Shown piece by piece: positions 36,806-45,926 of a stretch of 64,000 bases of DNA. Numbering within the stretch: position 1 is the first letter of the stretch; each line of letters starts with the position of its first letter. Source of the stretch: Achromobacter mucicolens (GTDB taxonomy: Bacteria; Pseudomonadota; Gammaproteobacteria; Burkholderiales; Burkholderiaceae_B); the NCBI RefSeq assembly GCF_902859725.1, contig NZ_CADIJP010000010.1, positions 124,001 to 188,000 on the forward strand, read 5' to 3'. The position numbers and the translations under genes are program-made. The notes below the pieces were generated by a model. That model did not search any database and was not told where the DNA came from. It was given only the letters and a program-made list of their open reading frames with translations.

Positions 36806-36907
36806 GATCTCGTGGTTTCCCGGGTTCGATAATCCGAATATTCTACGCCGCCCCGCGTGCTGCGCCGCACACCCCGCCAAGCGCAGGGCGCGCGGCGCGC
36901 ATCCTCT

Positions 36908-37981
36908 TCACTTGCCGGAGGTCAGCGCGACGCGGCGGCGTTCACGAACGGCCTGCGCCAGGCGCTCCAGCACAGCCACCGAGGCGTCCCAGTCGATGCA
37001 GCCGTCGGTGATGCTTTGGCCATACACCAGGGGCTGGCCCGGCACCATGTCCTGGCGGCCGCCCAAGAGGTGGCTTTCGACCATGACACCGACCAGGCGG
37101 GCATCGCCGGCTTCCATCTGGCGCGCGACGTCCTCGACGACGAGCGGCTGGTTCTCGGGGTTCTTGCTGCTGTTGGCGTGGCTGGCATCGACCATGATGC
37201 GTTGCGCAAGACCGGCCTTGGAGACGTCCTGGCAGGCGGCGTCAACGCTGGCGGCGTCGTAGTTCGGCGTCTTGCCGCCACGCAGGATCACGTGGCAGTC
37301 CTCGTTGCCGGCGGTGGACACGATGGCCGAATGGCCCCCCTTGGTCACCGACAGAAAATGGTGCGGCTGCGAGGCCGCCTTGATGGCGTCGACGGCGATC
37401 TTGACGTTGCCATCCGTGCCGTTCTTGAATCCCACCGGACACGACAGGCCGGACGCCAGTTCGCGATGCACCTGGCTCTCTGTCGTGCGCGCGCCGATCG
37501 CCCCCCAGGAGACCAGATCCGCGATGTACTGCGGCGTAATCATGTCCAGGAACTCGCATCCCGCCGGCAGCCCCATGCTGTTGATGTCCAGCAGCAGTTG
37601 ACGGGCCACGCGCACCCCCTTGTTGATGTCGAAGCTGCCATCGAGGTCGGGATCGTTGATGAGCCCTTTCCAGCCCACCGTCGTGCGCGGCTTCTCGAAA
37701 TAGACGCGCATCACGATTTCCAGGTCCGCGCTCAGGCGGTCGCGCACGGGCTTCAGGCGCTTGGCGTATTCGATGGCGGCACGCGTGTCGTGAATCGAGC
37801 ACGGACCGATCACGACGATCATGCGGTCGTCCATGCCGTGCAGGATGCGGTGCATGCCTTGCCGCGCGGAGAAGACGGTCTCGGACGCCTCCTTGGTGCA
37901 GGCGAACTCGCGCATCACGTGCGAGGGCGGATTCAGTTCCTTGATTTCTCGAATACGAAGGTCATCGGTGTTGTGCGACAC
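36908..37981 (-). CDS. aroG: DAHP synthase (AroG/AroF/AroH class), 357 aa, GTG start
   Basis: First step of the shikimate pathway: condenses phosphoenolpyruvate and erythrose 4-phosphate. Class I-alpha blocks: MIVVIGPCSIHD near residue 53, RVYFEKPRTTVGWKGLINDP, GARTTESQVHRELASGLSCP, and HANSSKNPENQP (metal and phosphate ligands). AGGAG lies seven bases before the GTG. The leader carries a Phe/Tyr attenuator, so expression should rise when charged tRNA-Phe or tRNA-Tyr is low; this suggests that this copy serves Phe/Tyr supply. Feedback specificity cannot be read with certainty. Confidence 0.95.
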   Translation of the reverse strand: MSHNTDDLRIREIKELNPPSHVMREFACTKEASETVFSARQGMHRILHGMDDRMIVVIGPCSIHDTRAAIEYAKRLKPVRDRLSADLEIVMRVYFEKPRTTVGWKGLINDPDLDGSFDINKGVRVARQLLLDINSMGLPAGCEFLDMITPQYIADLVSWGAIGARTTESQVHRELASGLSCPVGFKNGTDGNVKIAVDAIKAASQPHHFLSVTKGGHSAIVSTAGNEDCHVILRGGKTPNYDAASVDAACQDVSKAGLAQRIMVDASHANSSKNPENQPLVVEDVARQMEAGDARLVGVMVESHLLGGRQDMVPGQPLVYGQSITDGCIDWDASVAVLERLAQAVRERRRVALTSGK

Positions 37982-38015
37982 GGTACTGCTCCTGGGTTGC
38001 CCGCCACGGCGGCAT

Positions 38016-38049
38016 AAAAAAAGCCGCCAGATTCGCTGGCGGCTTTTTT
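38016..38049 (-). terminator. Attenuator terminator in the aroG leader
   Basis: On the minus strand GCCGCCAG (38043-38036) pairs with CTGGCGGC (38030-38023) around CGAAT, followed by seven T. Eight G-C-rich pairs, extended by A-T pairs, make it strong. It lies only about 35 bases before the aroG start, so it can only block aroG. Its 5' arm plus two bases (CCGCCAGCG, 38042-38034) is perfectly complementary to CGCTGGCGG in the leader-peptide gene (38101-38093). Confidence 0.92.
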
Positions 38050-38069
38050 GGGGGGATTCTTTCCAAACT

Positions 38070-38153
38070 TCAGATTGAGCGCGTCCCTTCCTCCGCCAGC
38101 GGCTTCAGAAAACCAAAAAAATAAAAATAAAAGGCGGGGGACGAGAATTTCAT
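38070..38153 (-). CDS. aroG leader peptide, 27 aa, rich in Phe and Tyr
   Basis: An ATG at 38153 opens 27 codons; residues 8-15 read FYFYFFGF, giving seven aromatic residues in eight. The peptide begins MKFSSPA and ends LKPLAEEGTRSI with TGA at 38070. The arm CGCTGGCGG right after the aromatic codons can pair with the terminator's 5' arm; a pre-run arm (TCGTCCCCCGCC, 38144-38133) can pair with GGCGGAGGA (38097-38089), one mismatch. This is the classic attenuator order: stalling at Phe/Tyr codons frees the middle arm and prevents termination. No Shine-Dalgarno is seen. Confidence 0.85.
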   Translation of the reverse strand: MKFSSPAFYFYFFGFLKPLAEEGTRSI

Positions 38154-38161
38154 GGGGACTG

Positions 38162-38190
38162 ACTCTAGCACAGTTTTTTGAGAGCGTCAC
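38162..38190 (-). promoter_or_regulatory. Promoter for the aroG leader
   Basis: On the minus strand GTGACG (38190-38185) is followed after 17 bases by an extended -10 TGC-TAGAGT (38170-38162). The first purine at a proper distance downstream is the A of the leader-peptide ATG (38153), eight bases after the -10, so the transcript may begin at the start codon. Confidence 0.55.
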
Positions 38191-38227
38191 GCCAGATTTT
38201 TTCGGCGTGCCGCCCCCATTTAACGCA

Positions 38228-39688
38228 TCAAGCCGTGCCGCCGACCGTCAGGCCTTCCATGCGGACCGTCGGCATGCCCACCCCGACCGGCACGCTCTGG
38301 CCGTCCTTGCCGCAGGTGCCGACGCCGGAATCCAGCTGCAGATCGTTGCCGATCATGGTCACGCGGTTCATGGCGTCGGGGCCGTTGCCGATGAGGGTTG
38401 CGCCCTTGACCGGGTAGGTCACCTTGCCGTCCTCGATCATGTAGGCTTCGGACGCCGAAAACACGAACTTGCCGTTGGTGATGTCGACCTGGCCGCCGCC
38501 GAAATTGACGGCATACAGGCCCCGCTTGACCGAGGCCACGATTTCATCGGCAGGCTTGTCGCCGGCCAGCATGTACGTGTTGGTCATGCGCGGCATGGGC
38601 AGGTGCGCGAAGGACTCGCGGCGGCCGTTGCCGGTGGCGGCGGTCTTCATCAGGCGGGCATTGAGCGTGTCCTGCATGTAGCCGCGCAGGATGCCGTCTT
38701 CGATCAGCACGTTGCGCTGGGTGGCATTGCCCTCGTCGTCGATGTTGAGCGATCCGCGGCGATCCGGAATGGTGCCGTCGTCGACCACGGTGACGCCCTT
38801 GGACGCCACGCGCTCGCCGATGCGTCCGGAAAACACGCTGGACCCCTTGCGGTTGAAGTCGCCTTCCAGGCCATGACCGACGGCTTCGTGCAGCAGGATG
38901 CCTGGCCAGCCCGACCCCAGGACCACCGTCATTTCGCCAGCAGGCGCCGGGCGCGCCTCCAGGTTGACCAGCGCCTCGTGCACCGCGCGCTCGACATAGC
39001 CCTGCAGCATCTCGTCGGTGAAGTAAGCCAGACCCAGGCGGCCGCCGCCGCCGGCGTGGCCCATTTCACGGCGGCCATTGCGTTCGGCAATCACGGTCAG
39101 CGACAGGCGCACCAGCGGGCGCACGTCGGCGGCCAGACGGCCATCGCTGCCCGCAACCAGCACCACGTCATATTCCGCGCCCAGGCCCGCCATGACCTGG
39201 ATCACATGGGGATCACGCGCCCGCGCCATGCGTTCGACGCGTTCGAGCAGCGCGACCTTTTCGGGTGCGCTGAGGCTGGCGACGGGATCAATATCGGCAT
39301 AGAGGCTGCGGCCGATCTCGGCCTCGACCTGGGCGGCCACCTTGACCTTGCCTGCACCGCGGCGGGCAATACCGCGCACGGCATGCGCCGACGACAGCAG
39401 CGCCTCGGGCGACAGCGAATCCGAATACGCGAACGCGGTCTTTTCACCGCTGACCGCGCGCACGCCCACGCCTTGGCTGATCGAGAAACTGCCCGTTTTC
39501 ACGATCCCTTCTTCCAGGCTCCAGCCTTCACTGCGCGTGTACTGGAAGTACAGGTCGGCGTAATCGACCTTGTGGGTGAAGATTTCACCCAGCGCCCGCG
39601 CCATGTCCGCTTCGGTCAGACCCCAGGGGTCGAGAAGAAGGGATTTGGCGGTGGCCAGGGAAGCAATGGCGGGATCGATGATTTTCAT
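38228..39688 (-). CDS. tldD: Metalloprotease TldD, 486 aa
   Basis: With TldE/PmbA it forms the zinc protease that matures some modified peptides and degrades CcdA-type antitoxins. The zinc motif HEAVGH is in [15 protein letters not shown] at about residues 270-285, and the C-terminal part has [20 protein letters not shown] and [15 protein letters not shown]. Full length. No tldE in the window. A hairpin CACGCC/GGCGTG lies just after its stop, before the aroG promoter. Confidence 0.96.
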   Translation of the reverse strand: MKIIDPAIASLATAKSLLLDPWGLTEADMARALGEIFTHKVDYADLYFQYTRSEGWSLEEGIVKTGSFSISQGVGVRAVSGEKTAFAYSDSLSPEALLSSAHAVRGIARRGAGKVKVAAQVEAEIGRSLYADIDPVASLSAPEKVALLERVERMARARDPHVIQVMAGLGAEYDVVLVAGSDGRLAADVRPLVRLSLTVIAERNGRREMGHAGGGGRLGLAYFTDEMLQGYVERAVHEALVNLEARPAPAGEMTVVLGSGWPGILLHEAVGHGLEGDFNRKGSSVFSGRIGERVASKGVTVVDDGTIPDRRGSLNIDDEGNATQRNVLIEDGILRGYMQDTLNARLMKTAATGNGRRESFAHLPMPRMTNTYMLAGDKPADEIVASVKRGLYAVNFGGGQVDITNGKFVFSASEAYMIEDGKVTYPVKGATLIGNGPDAMNRVTMIGNDLQLDSGVGTCGKDGQSVPVGVGMPTVRMEGLTVGGTA

Positions 39689-40437
39689 AGGCTCAGTTCA
39701 GGAACGGCACCGGGGCCGTGCATGCGCGTCGTGGCGCTCAAGACCGTATCGTACCGCCGACACGGGCCCGGCGTCCCGGCAAACGCCAAAAGTCGCGGCT
39801 TACCGCAGCGGCAAATGCGGGACAAAATGGTCTCGCATTATCTTGCCGACATAGATGGAGACGGCATACTGGGTATCAAGTTAAGTACCCAATTACGTAT
39901 CAAGTTAAGCAATTGTGCTCAGACCGAATCGCAAGACTGGCACTTTTCGTCTTGTCGTATGACCTGACGGCTAAATGAAAACTCGGGGACGGAACACTAT
40001 GGGCCCGGTGTATATCACCCGAGGTGGGATGCAAAGCCATAATGTATGGCACCTGCTTTCGCGACGATTTTCCGCCCGAAGAAAATTGCGGCATTTGACG
40101 CGCATTGCACGCGCCGTCGTCCAGGATGAGCGGGCATGCAAAGCCGGCCGATCACACGCCAGGCGCGCCTTTGCAAGGTTGTCCGACAATTGGCGGCTCG
40201 CACCGCCCGCCCGTAAACCAAGCAAGCGCATGTTTCAGTTTGTCCCAAATTTGAGATTTTCCTTCCTAACTGATGGAAATTGCAGCCAGCCGCAAGCGGA
40301 GAGCCGGTGGCGCTTTTGATACAAAGTAATTAGTCCGACAATTGAGATACCACCTCGTAAATTCTGTATTATGCGAGGCACAACAATTAAACATAACTTC
40401 GCCGGCGATTAAAGCAGTTCCATAATCAGGAATAAAC
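39689..40437. promoter_or_regulatory. 750-base gene-free region upstream of bpH3
   Basis: No convincing gene is seen; the A+T content rises towards 40437. It holds two direct copies of TATCAAGTTAAG (39874-39885 and 39898-39909, start-to-start 24 bases), a palindrome GCCATA-ATG-TATGGC (40036-40050), and an inverted repeat TGCAAAG/CTTTGCA (40137-40143, 40169-40175). Near bpH3, TTGAGA (40342-40347) and TATTAT (40367-40372) are possible promoter boxes with a long 19-base spacer. Long A+T-rich upstream regions are common for self-regulated H-NS-type genes. Confidence 0.4.
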
Positions 40438-40821
40438 ATGGCCCGAGAAACCTACGCAGCTCTGCAAGCAAAGATCGAAAAGGAAATCAACAAGCTCCAG
40501 AAGAAGGCGGAAATCCTTCAGACGAAGCGCCGCAAGCCGGTCATCACCTCCATCATCACGTCGATGCGCGAGTACGACATTACGCCTGACGAGATCATCG
40601 CCGCCTACGGCGCAGGCAAGCCCGCGCGCGCCGCCACGAGTGGCCGCCGCAAGGCCAGCGGCCCCGCCCGCGCAGCCGGCGCCGCCAAGCGCGCCGTGGC
40701 GCCCAAGTACCGCCATCCGCAAACCGGAGAAACCTGGAGCGGCCGCGGCAAGGCGCCGCGCTGGCTCGCCGCCGAAGAAGCCGGCGGCGCCACCCGCGAG
40801 AGTTTTCTTATCAAGGAATAA
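40438..40821 (+). CDS. bpH3: H-NS family nucleoid protein (BpH3-like), 127 aa
   Basis: DNA-binding silencer of A+T-rich and foreign DNA. An N-terminal coiled coil (ARETYAALQAKIEKEINKLQ onwards, residues 1-60) mediates oligomers. An Ala/Arg/Lys-rich linker (65-85) follows, then the C-terminal DNA-binding motif YRHPQTGETWSGRGKAPRWL near residues 90-110, as in Bordetella BpH3 and Burkholderia H-NS. The prophage in this window would be a natural target. A long strong terminator follows. Confidence 0.93.
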   Translation: MARETYAALQAKIEKEINKLQKKAEILQTKRRKPVITSIITSMREYDITPDEIIAAYGAGKPARAATSGRRKASGPARAAGAAKRAVAPKYRHPQTGETWSGRGKAPRWLAAEEAGGATRESFLIKE

Positions 40822-40839
40822 AACCTATTCTTCAGTAAG

Positions 40840-40876
40840 AAAAAAGCGGCGCACCATGATGGTGCGCCGCTTTTTT
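40840..40876. terminator. Bidirectional terminator after bpH3
   Basis: AAAAAAGCGGCGCACCA pairs over 17 positions with TGGTGCGCCGCTTTTTT around a three-base loop. It serves bpH3 (plus) and the lipoprotein gene at 40911 (minus). Confidence 0.93.
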
Positions 40877-40910
40877 ATTTTAAGCAGGCGCCGCGAGGCG
40901 CCTGCTTTCG

Positions 40911-41546
40911 TCAACGTGCCGGGAATTGAATCTCGCGCTCAGCGCCATTATTGCCTGGGAAATTGTCGAATATTGCACGCACCAGATAGGGCATGGTGCG
41001 AATCAAATCGTCACGCTCGCTCAATATGAACGCCGTCGAGCGGTAAACTTCCGCCCCGCCGTTCTGGGTATCACGAATGAAGAGCGAGAGGGAATTGCGC
41101 TGGACGACCATGGGCACATCCACCCAGTCAGGGCCCCAGAATCCCGCGCCCATGCCCCAGGGTCCGGGCCCATAGAAGCCGCCGTAGCCGCCGTAGAAAT
41201 ACGGGTCGTACGGACGGCGCACCATCACTTGCGTCTGGCTTGTGCCATAGCGGAACGACACCTCGAACCGCCCTTTCAAGCCAGGGCGCGCCTCGACCAG
41301 TCCCGTGGCCCCGATCCCCGCGCGCACCATATCCTGAAATGACTGATATTCCAGATTATTGATTTGGGATGGGTCGGCAGGAACAAACTGGTAGGTCTGG
41401 CCCTCGACACCGGTTGGCCATTGCTGAAACGACGTCACGCGGGCGGAGACGGTGGGCGCGGCGCAGCCCGTGAGCATCATGGCTGCCAGCACCGACAAAA
41501 TACCGGCCCATCGGCCCAGACTGCTGATCCAAGACATCCTGGACAT
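40911..41546 (-). CDS. DUF4136 lipoprotein, 211 aa
   Basis: AGGAG lies seven bases before the ATG at 41546. Basic N-terminus, hydrophobic stretch and lipobox LTGC (Cys near residue 28) give a lipid anchor. The mature domain is the DUF4136 beta-rich fold, with TYQFVPADPSQINNLEYQSF, VSFRYG and a Tyr/Gly/Pro-rich insert (PYFYGGYGGFYGPGPWGMG). The family is common in the envelopes of Gram-negative bacteria; function unknown. Confidence 0.85.
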   Translation of the reverse strand: MSRMSWISSLGRWAGILSVLAAMMLTGCAAPTVSARVTSFQQWPTGVEGQTYQFVPADPSQINNLEYQSFQDMVRAGIGATGLVEARPGLKGRFEVSFRYGTSQTQVMVRRPYDPYFYGGYGGFYGPGPWGMGAGFWGPDWVDVPMVVQRNSLSLFIRDTQNGGAEVYRSTAFILSERDDLIRTMPYLVRAIFDNFPGNNGAEREIQFPAR

Positions 41547-41696
41547 TTGAGACTCCTGTTCGCGCGACGGCGCCATCATACCGAGCTTTGACATAAGCGC
41601 TTGCCAAAAGTTTTCAGGCTAGCCCGTACGCCCAAGGTACCGCTCAACCGCCAGCCACTACAATAGCCTCCTTGTTCATACAGGACTGCAAATCCC

Positions 41697-44402
41697 ATGC
41701 GCACCGACACGCCCGTTACCGTATACCGCAAGGATTACCAGCCCTACCCCTACGAAATTCCTGAAGTCGCCCTCGCCTTCGATCTCGCGCCCGACGCGAC
41801 CGAAGTGCGTTGCACGATGCACGTGCAGCGCAGGCAAGAAGCCAGCGCTGACGCCGCCCTGATCCTGGATGGAGAAGAGCTGGAACTCGTGTCGGTAGGC
41901 GTGAATGGCGAGCCGCTGCCCGCGGCCAGCTACCAGTTGACCGAACACACGCTAACGCTGCGCGGCCTGCCCGCCGACGCGACCGTTGAAATCGTCAGCC
42001 GCTGCAAGCCTTCCGCCAATTCCACGCTGATGGGCCTGTATGTGTCGGGCGGCAATTTCTTCACGCAATGCGAGGCCGAGGGCTTCCGGCGCATTACCTG
42101 GTTTGCCGATCGTCCCGACGTGATGTCGCGCTACCGCGTGACGCTGCGCGCGCAGCCCGAGTATCCCGTGCTGCTGTCCAACGGCAACCTGATCGCCTCG
42201 CGCCAATTGCCCGACGGCCGCAATGAAGTCGAGTGGGAAGATCCGTTCCCCAAACCCTGCTACTTATTCGCGCTGGTCGCGGGCAACCTGACGCATCGCG
42301 AAACCACGGTCAAGACGGTCAGCGGCCGGGACGTGCTGCTGCAGGTCTACAGCGACCCGGGCTCCGAAACCAAAACCGAATGGGCACTGGATTCCCTGGT
42401 GCGTTCCTTGCGCTGGGACGAGAGCCGCTTTGGTCTCGAACTGGATCTGGACCGCTTCATGATCGTGGCCGTCCATGACTTCAATATGGGAGCCATGGAA
42501 AACAAAGGCCTGAACATCTTCAATGCGGCCTACGTGCTGGCCGACGCCGAAACCGCCACCGACGCCAACTACGAAGGCATCGAGTCGGTCATCGGGCATG
42601 AATATTTCCACAATTGGACCGGCAACCGCGTCACCTGCCGCGACTGGTTCCAACTGAGCCTGAAGGAAGGTCTCACGGTCTTTCGCGATCAGGAATTCAG
42701 CGCCGACATGATGGCCCGCGACATGGACGCGGCCGCGGCGGCCAGCGCCCGCGCGGTCAAGCGCATCGACGACGTCGTGGCGCTGCGCGCCGCGCAGTTC
42801 CCGGAAGACGCCGGCCCCATGGCGCATCCGATCCGCCCCGAGAGCTACCAGGAGATCGGCAACTTCTACACGGCCACCGTGTACGAGAAAGGCGCCGAGG
42901 TCATCCGCATGCAGCACACGCTGCTTGGCGAGGCCGGGTTCCGCGAAGGCATGGACGAATACTTCCGCCGCCACGACGGCCAGGCCGTCACGTGCGACGA
43001 CTTCGTTGCCGCGATGGAATCCGTCTACGTCAAGCAGCACCCGGGTCGCGACCTGTCCGTGTTCCGCCGCTGGTACCGGCAGGCCGGCACGCCGCGCGTC
43101 ACGGTCAGGCTCGACCACGACACGGCCACCCGCCGCTGCACCGTGACGCTTACCCAGGCCTGCCCGCCGGTCGGCGTGGAAAAGAAGGCCGGCCCCGACT
43201 ACGTGAAGGCGCCCTTCCACATTCCGTTTGCGATCGGCTTGCTGGACCGTGAGGGCAACGCGCTGCCGCTGCGTCAGGACGGCGCGGTCGTGGACACCGC
43301 CCTGCTGGAACTGACCACGCAAAGCCAGCAATGGGTGTTCGAAGATATCGCCGACCGCCCCGTACCCTCGCTGCTGCGCGACTTCTCGGCGCCGGTCATC
43401 GTGGACTACGACTGGTCCAACGAGGAACTGGCGCTGCTGTCCGCGCACGATGGCAATCCGTTCGCACGCTGGGAAGCCGGCCAGGAACTGGCCACCCGCC
43501 AGATTCTTGCATTGGCCGACGCAAGCCAGGCGGGCCGCCCGCTGCAGGCCGATGCCGCCTTCCTCGAAGCCTGGCGCGCGTTGCTGACCGATCCCGCCCT
43601 GGACGCCGCGTACCGTGCGCGCGCATTGGCGCTGCCTTCGGAAAAAACGCTGGCCGAGCGCATGCAGCGGGTCGATCCGCCTGCCCTGGCCGTGGCGCGC
43701 GATTTCCTTCGCGCCGAACTCGGCCGTCAGCTCCATGCCGAATTCCGCCGCGCCTTCGACGAGAACCAGACGCCGGGCGAATATAGCCCCGCGCCGATTC
43801 CCGCCGGCATGCGCGCATTGAAGAACCTGGCGCTCAGCCACCTGATGGCCGCTGGCGAACCCGAAGCCCGGCGCCTTGCCGAAGCGCAGTACGCCACCGC
43901 CGGCAACATGACCGACAGCATGGCCGCGCTGGCCGCCTTGATCAACTTCGGGCAAGGCGACTACCCGAAAGAGGCGCTGGCCGCTTTCTACACCAAATGG
44001 AGCGCCAATCCGCTGGTGGTGGACAAGTGGTTCGCGCTGCAGGCCACCGCCCGCTCGACCACGGTGCAGACCGCCCGCGAGCTGATGAAGCATCCGGCAT
44101 TCACGCTGCGCAACCCGAACCGCGCCCGCGCGCTGATCTTCCAGTTCTGCCTCAACAATGCCCGCGGCATGCACCAGCCGGACGGCTCGGGCTACACGTT
44201 CTGGGCGGAGCAGGTGCTGGCATTGGACGCGCTCAATCCGGAGATCGCCGCGCGGCTGGCGCGTGCGCTCGACAACTGGTCTCGTTTCGTCCCGGCGCTG
44301 CGTGCCCCCATGCAGGCCGCGCTTGAAAAGGTGCGCCAGCACGACGGCCTGTCGCGCAACGTCCAGGAAATCGTATCCAAGGCTTTAGAATTCGCTGCAT
44401 AG
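41697..44402 (+). CDS. pepN: Aminopeptidase N, 901 aa
   Basis: Zinc exopeptidase (M1 family) that trims N-terminal residues of peptides. [11 protein letters not shown] is the substrate N-terminus-binding motif, and [20 protein letters not shown] with [13 protein letters not shown] gives HEXXH-18-E. The four-domain length matches E. coli PepN (870 aa). fbp starts ten bases after its stop, so the two are likely co-transcribed. Confidence 0.97.
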   Translation: MRTDTPVTVYRKDYQPYPYEIPEVALAFDLAPDATEVRCTMHVQRRQEASADAALILDGEELELVSVGVNGEPLPAASYQLTEHTLTLRGLPADATVEIVSRCKPSANSTLMGLYVSGGNFFTQCEAEGFRRITWFADRPDVMSRYRVTLRAQPEYPVLLSNGNLIASRQLPDGRNEVEWEDPFPKPCYLFALVAGNLTHRETTVKTVSGRDVLLQVYSDPGSETKTEWALDSLVRSLRWDESRFGLELDLDRFMIVAVHDFNMGAMENKGLNIFNAAYVLADAETATDANYEGIESVIGHEYFHNWTGNRVTCRDWFQLSLKEGLTVFRDQEFSADMMARDMDAAAAASARAVKRIDDVVALRAAQFPEDAGPMAHPIRPESYQEIGNFYTATVYEKGAEVIRMQHTLLGEAGFREGMDEYFRRHDGQAVTCDDFVAAMESVYVKQHPGRDLSVFRRWYRQAGTPRVTVRLDHDTATRRCTVTLTQACPPVGVEKKAGPDYVKAPFHIPFAIGLLDREGNALPLRQDGAVVDTALLELTTQSQQWVFEDIADRPVPSLLRDFSAPVIVDYDWSNEELALLSAHDGNPFARWEAGQELATRQILALADASQAGRPLQADAAFLEAWRALLTDPALDAAYRARALALPSEKTLAERMQRVDPPALAVARDFLRAELGRQLHAEFRRAFDENQTPGEYSPAPIPAGMRALKNLALSHLMAAGEPEARRLAEAQYATAGNMTDSMAALAALINFGQGDYPKEALAAFYTKWSANPLVVDKWFALQATARSTTVQTARELMKHPAFTLRNPNRARALIFQFCLNNARGMHQPDGSGYTFWAEQVLALDALNPEIAARLARALDNWSRFVPALRAPMQAALEKVRQHDGLSRNVQEIVSKALEFAA

Positions 44403-44412
44403 GGAGATCCTT

Positions 44413-45432
44413 TTGAAACGTAAAACACTCACTCAATACCTGGTAGAGCAGCAACGCTCCGCCCAAGCCCTGGCGCCGGAAGTGCGCCTGCTCATCGAAG
44501 TGGTGGCGCGCGCCTGCAAGGCCATCAGCCACGCGGTCAGCAAGGGCGCGCTGGGCGGCGTTCTGGGCAGCCTGGAAAGCGAGAATGTCCAGGGCGAAGT
44601 CCAGAAGAAGCTCGACGTGCTGTCCAACGAGATCCTGCTGGAAGCCAATGAATGGGGCGGCCACCTGGCGGCCATGGCGTCGGAAGAGATGGAAACCATC
44701 CATCTGATCCCGAACCGCTATCCCAAGGGCGAATACCTGCTGCTGTTCGATCCGCTCGATGGTTCGTCGAACATCGACGTGAACGTCTCCATCGGCACCA
44801 TCTTCTCGGTGCTACACGCGCCGCACGACGTGTCGGGCGCGCCCGTCTGCGAAGCCGACTTCCTGCAACCGGGCAACAAGCAGGTGGTGGCCGGTTACGC
44901 GGTGTACGGTCCGCAGACGATGCTTGTGCTGACCATCGGCAACGGCGTCGTGGGTTTCACGCTGGATCGCGAAATGGGCTCGTGGGTGCTCACGCACGAG
45001 AACATCCGCGTGCCGGAAGACACCAAGGAATTCGCCATCAACATGTCGAACAAGCGCCACTGGGCTGCCCCGGTCAAGCGCTACATCGATGACTGCCTGG
45101 CCGGCTCTACCGGCCCGCTTGGCAAGGACTTCAACATGCGCTGGATCGCCTCGATGGTGGCCGACGTGCATCGCATCCTGACCCGCGGCGGCATCTTCAT
45201 GTACCCGTGGGATGCGCGCGAGCCGGGCAAGGCCGGCAAGCTGCGCCTGATGTACGAAGCCAATCCCATGAGCTTCCTGATCGAACAGGCAGGCGGTGCC
45301 GCCATCAACGGCGTCGAGCGCATCATGGACATCCAGCCTGACACGCTGCACCAGCGCGTCAGCGTCATCCTGGGCTCGAAGAACGAAGTCGAACGCGTGG
45401 GCCGCTATCACGCCGAGGACGCGGGCAAGTAA
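44413..45432 (+). CDS. fbp: Class I fructose-1,6-bisphosphatase, 339 aa, TTG start
   Basis: Gluconeogenic enzyme forming fructose 6-phosphate. The class I metal site [20 protein letters not shown] is near residue 113, with [20 protein letters not shown] and the sugar-phosphate site [20 protein letters not shown] near 275. AGGGAG lies about eight bases before TTG, and no ATG occurs nearby in frame, so TTG is the start. A terminator follows at 45464-45498. Confidence 0.96.
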   Translation: MKRKTLTQYLVEQQRSAQALAPEVRLLIEVVARACKAISHAVSKGALGGVLGSLESENVQGEVQKKLDVLSNEILLEANEWGGHLAAMASEEMETIHLIPNRYPKGEYLLLFDPLDGSSNIDVNVSIGTIFSVLHAPHDVSGAPVCEADFLQPGNKQVVAGYAVYGPQTMLVLTIGNGVVGFTLDREMGSWVLTHENIRVPEDTKEFAINMSNKRHWAAPVKRYIDDCLAGSTGPLGKDFNMRWIASMVADVHRILTRGGIFMYPWDAREPGKAGKLRLMYEANPMSFLIEQAGGAAINGVERIMDIQPDTLHQRVSVILGSKNEVERVGRYHAEDAGK

Positions 45433-45463
45433 GACTCCCGCCGCGCTTTCGGCGCGCCAATGC

Positions 45464-45498
45464 AAAAGCCCCCGGCCATCATGGCCGGGGGCTTTTTT
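45464..45498. terminator. Bidirectional terminator after fbp
   Basis: AAAAGCCCCCGGCC pairs with GGCCGGGGGCTTTT around ATCAT, with further T. It separates fbp from the convergent lipoprotein gene. Confidence 0.92.
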
Positions 45499-45526
45499 TC
45501 AAGGGTACAGGCAAGCAGGGGTTGCG

Positions 45527-45748
45527 TTACTTGACCTCTTCGATGGACTTCACGTCGTCCTTGTTGATCTGCATCTTCTTGCCGTTCTGTTCGTATTCAT
45601 ACATGCCCGACTTCTTGTCGTATTCGGGCTCGTCGGGCGCTACGGTCGAAGATCCGTCGCGTTGGTGAATAACCGAGGGCGACGAGCATCCGGCCAGCAC
45701 ACCAACGCCGGTCATCACCAGGGCCAACGTCATGGTCTTCAGCTTCAT
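45527..45748 (-). CDS. YgdI/YgdR-type small lipoprotein, 73 aa
   Basis: GGAG lies nine bases before the ATG. The lipobox LAGC puts Cys at residue 21. The mature domain follows the YgdI/YgdR (DUF903) pattern: SSPSVIHQRDGSSTVAPDEP, then MYEYEQNGKKMQINKDDVKS, a small beta (SH3-like) domain. Function unknown. Confidence 0.87.
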   Translation of the reverse strand: MKLKTMTLALVMTGVGVLAGCSSPSVIHQRDGSSTVAPDEPEYDKKSGMYEYEQNGKKMQINKDDVKSIEEVK

Positions 45749-45864
45749 GGTTGTGTTCTCCGAGTGTTGAATAGGTGATTTCACTCTATCCGAATCGCCC
45801 CCCGAAATCGTGTCGGGTTGTCGGCAAAATGCATAAGAACGTAATCGTCCCCGACCCCAATAAT

Positions 45865-45899
45865 GAAAAACCCCTCGCAGGACGCGCCTGGGAGGGGTT
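45865..45899 (-). terminator. Terminator after thrC
   Basis: On the minus strand AACCCCTC pairs with GAGGGGTT across a 15-base loop and is followed by a T-run. It lies 28 bases after the thrC stop. Confidence 0.8.
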
Positions 45900-45926
45900 G
45901 CAACCGTACACAAGCGGCAATCGCGC

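Noticed and set aside
35447-36832. 461-codon plus-strand frame across the D-lactate dehydrogenase-like gene
   Set aside because: Antisense shadow of a recognised flavoprotein gene.
38048-39967. 639-codon plus-strand frame across tldD and the aroG leader
   Set aside because: Antisense to tldD, Arg/His-rich, and it would cover the attenuator.
39975-40319. 114-codon plus-strand frame upstream of bpH3
   Set aside because: No Shine-Dalgarno, Arg-rich product without features, and it covers palindromic sequence.
42264-44342. 692-codon minus-strand frame across pepN
   Set aside because: Antisense to pepN, which has all its catalytic motifs.
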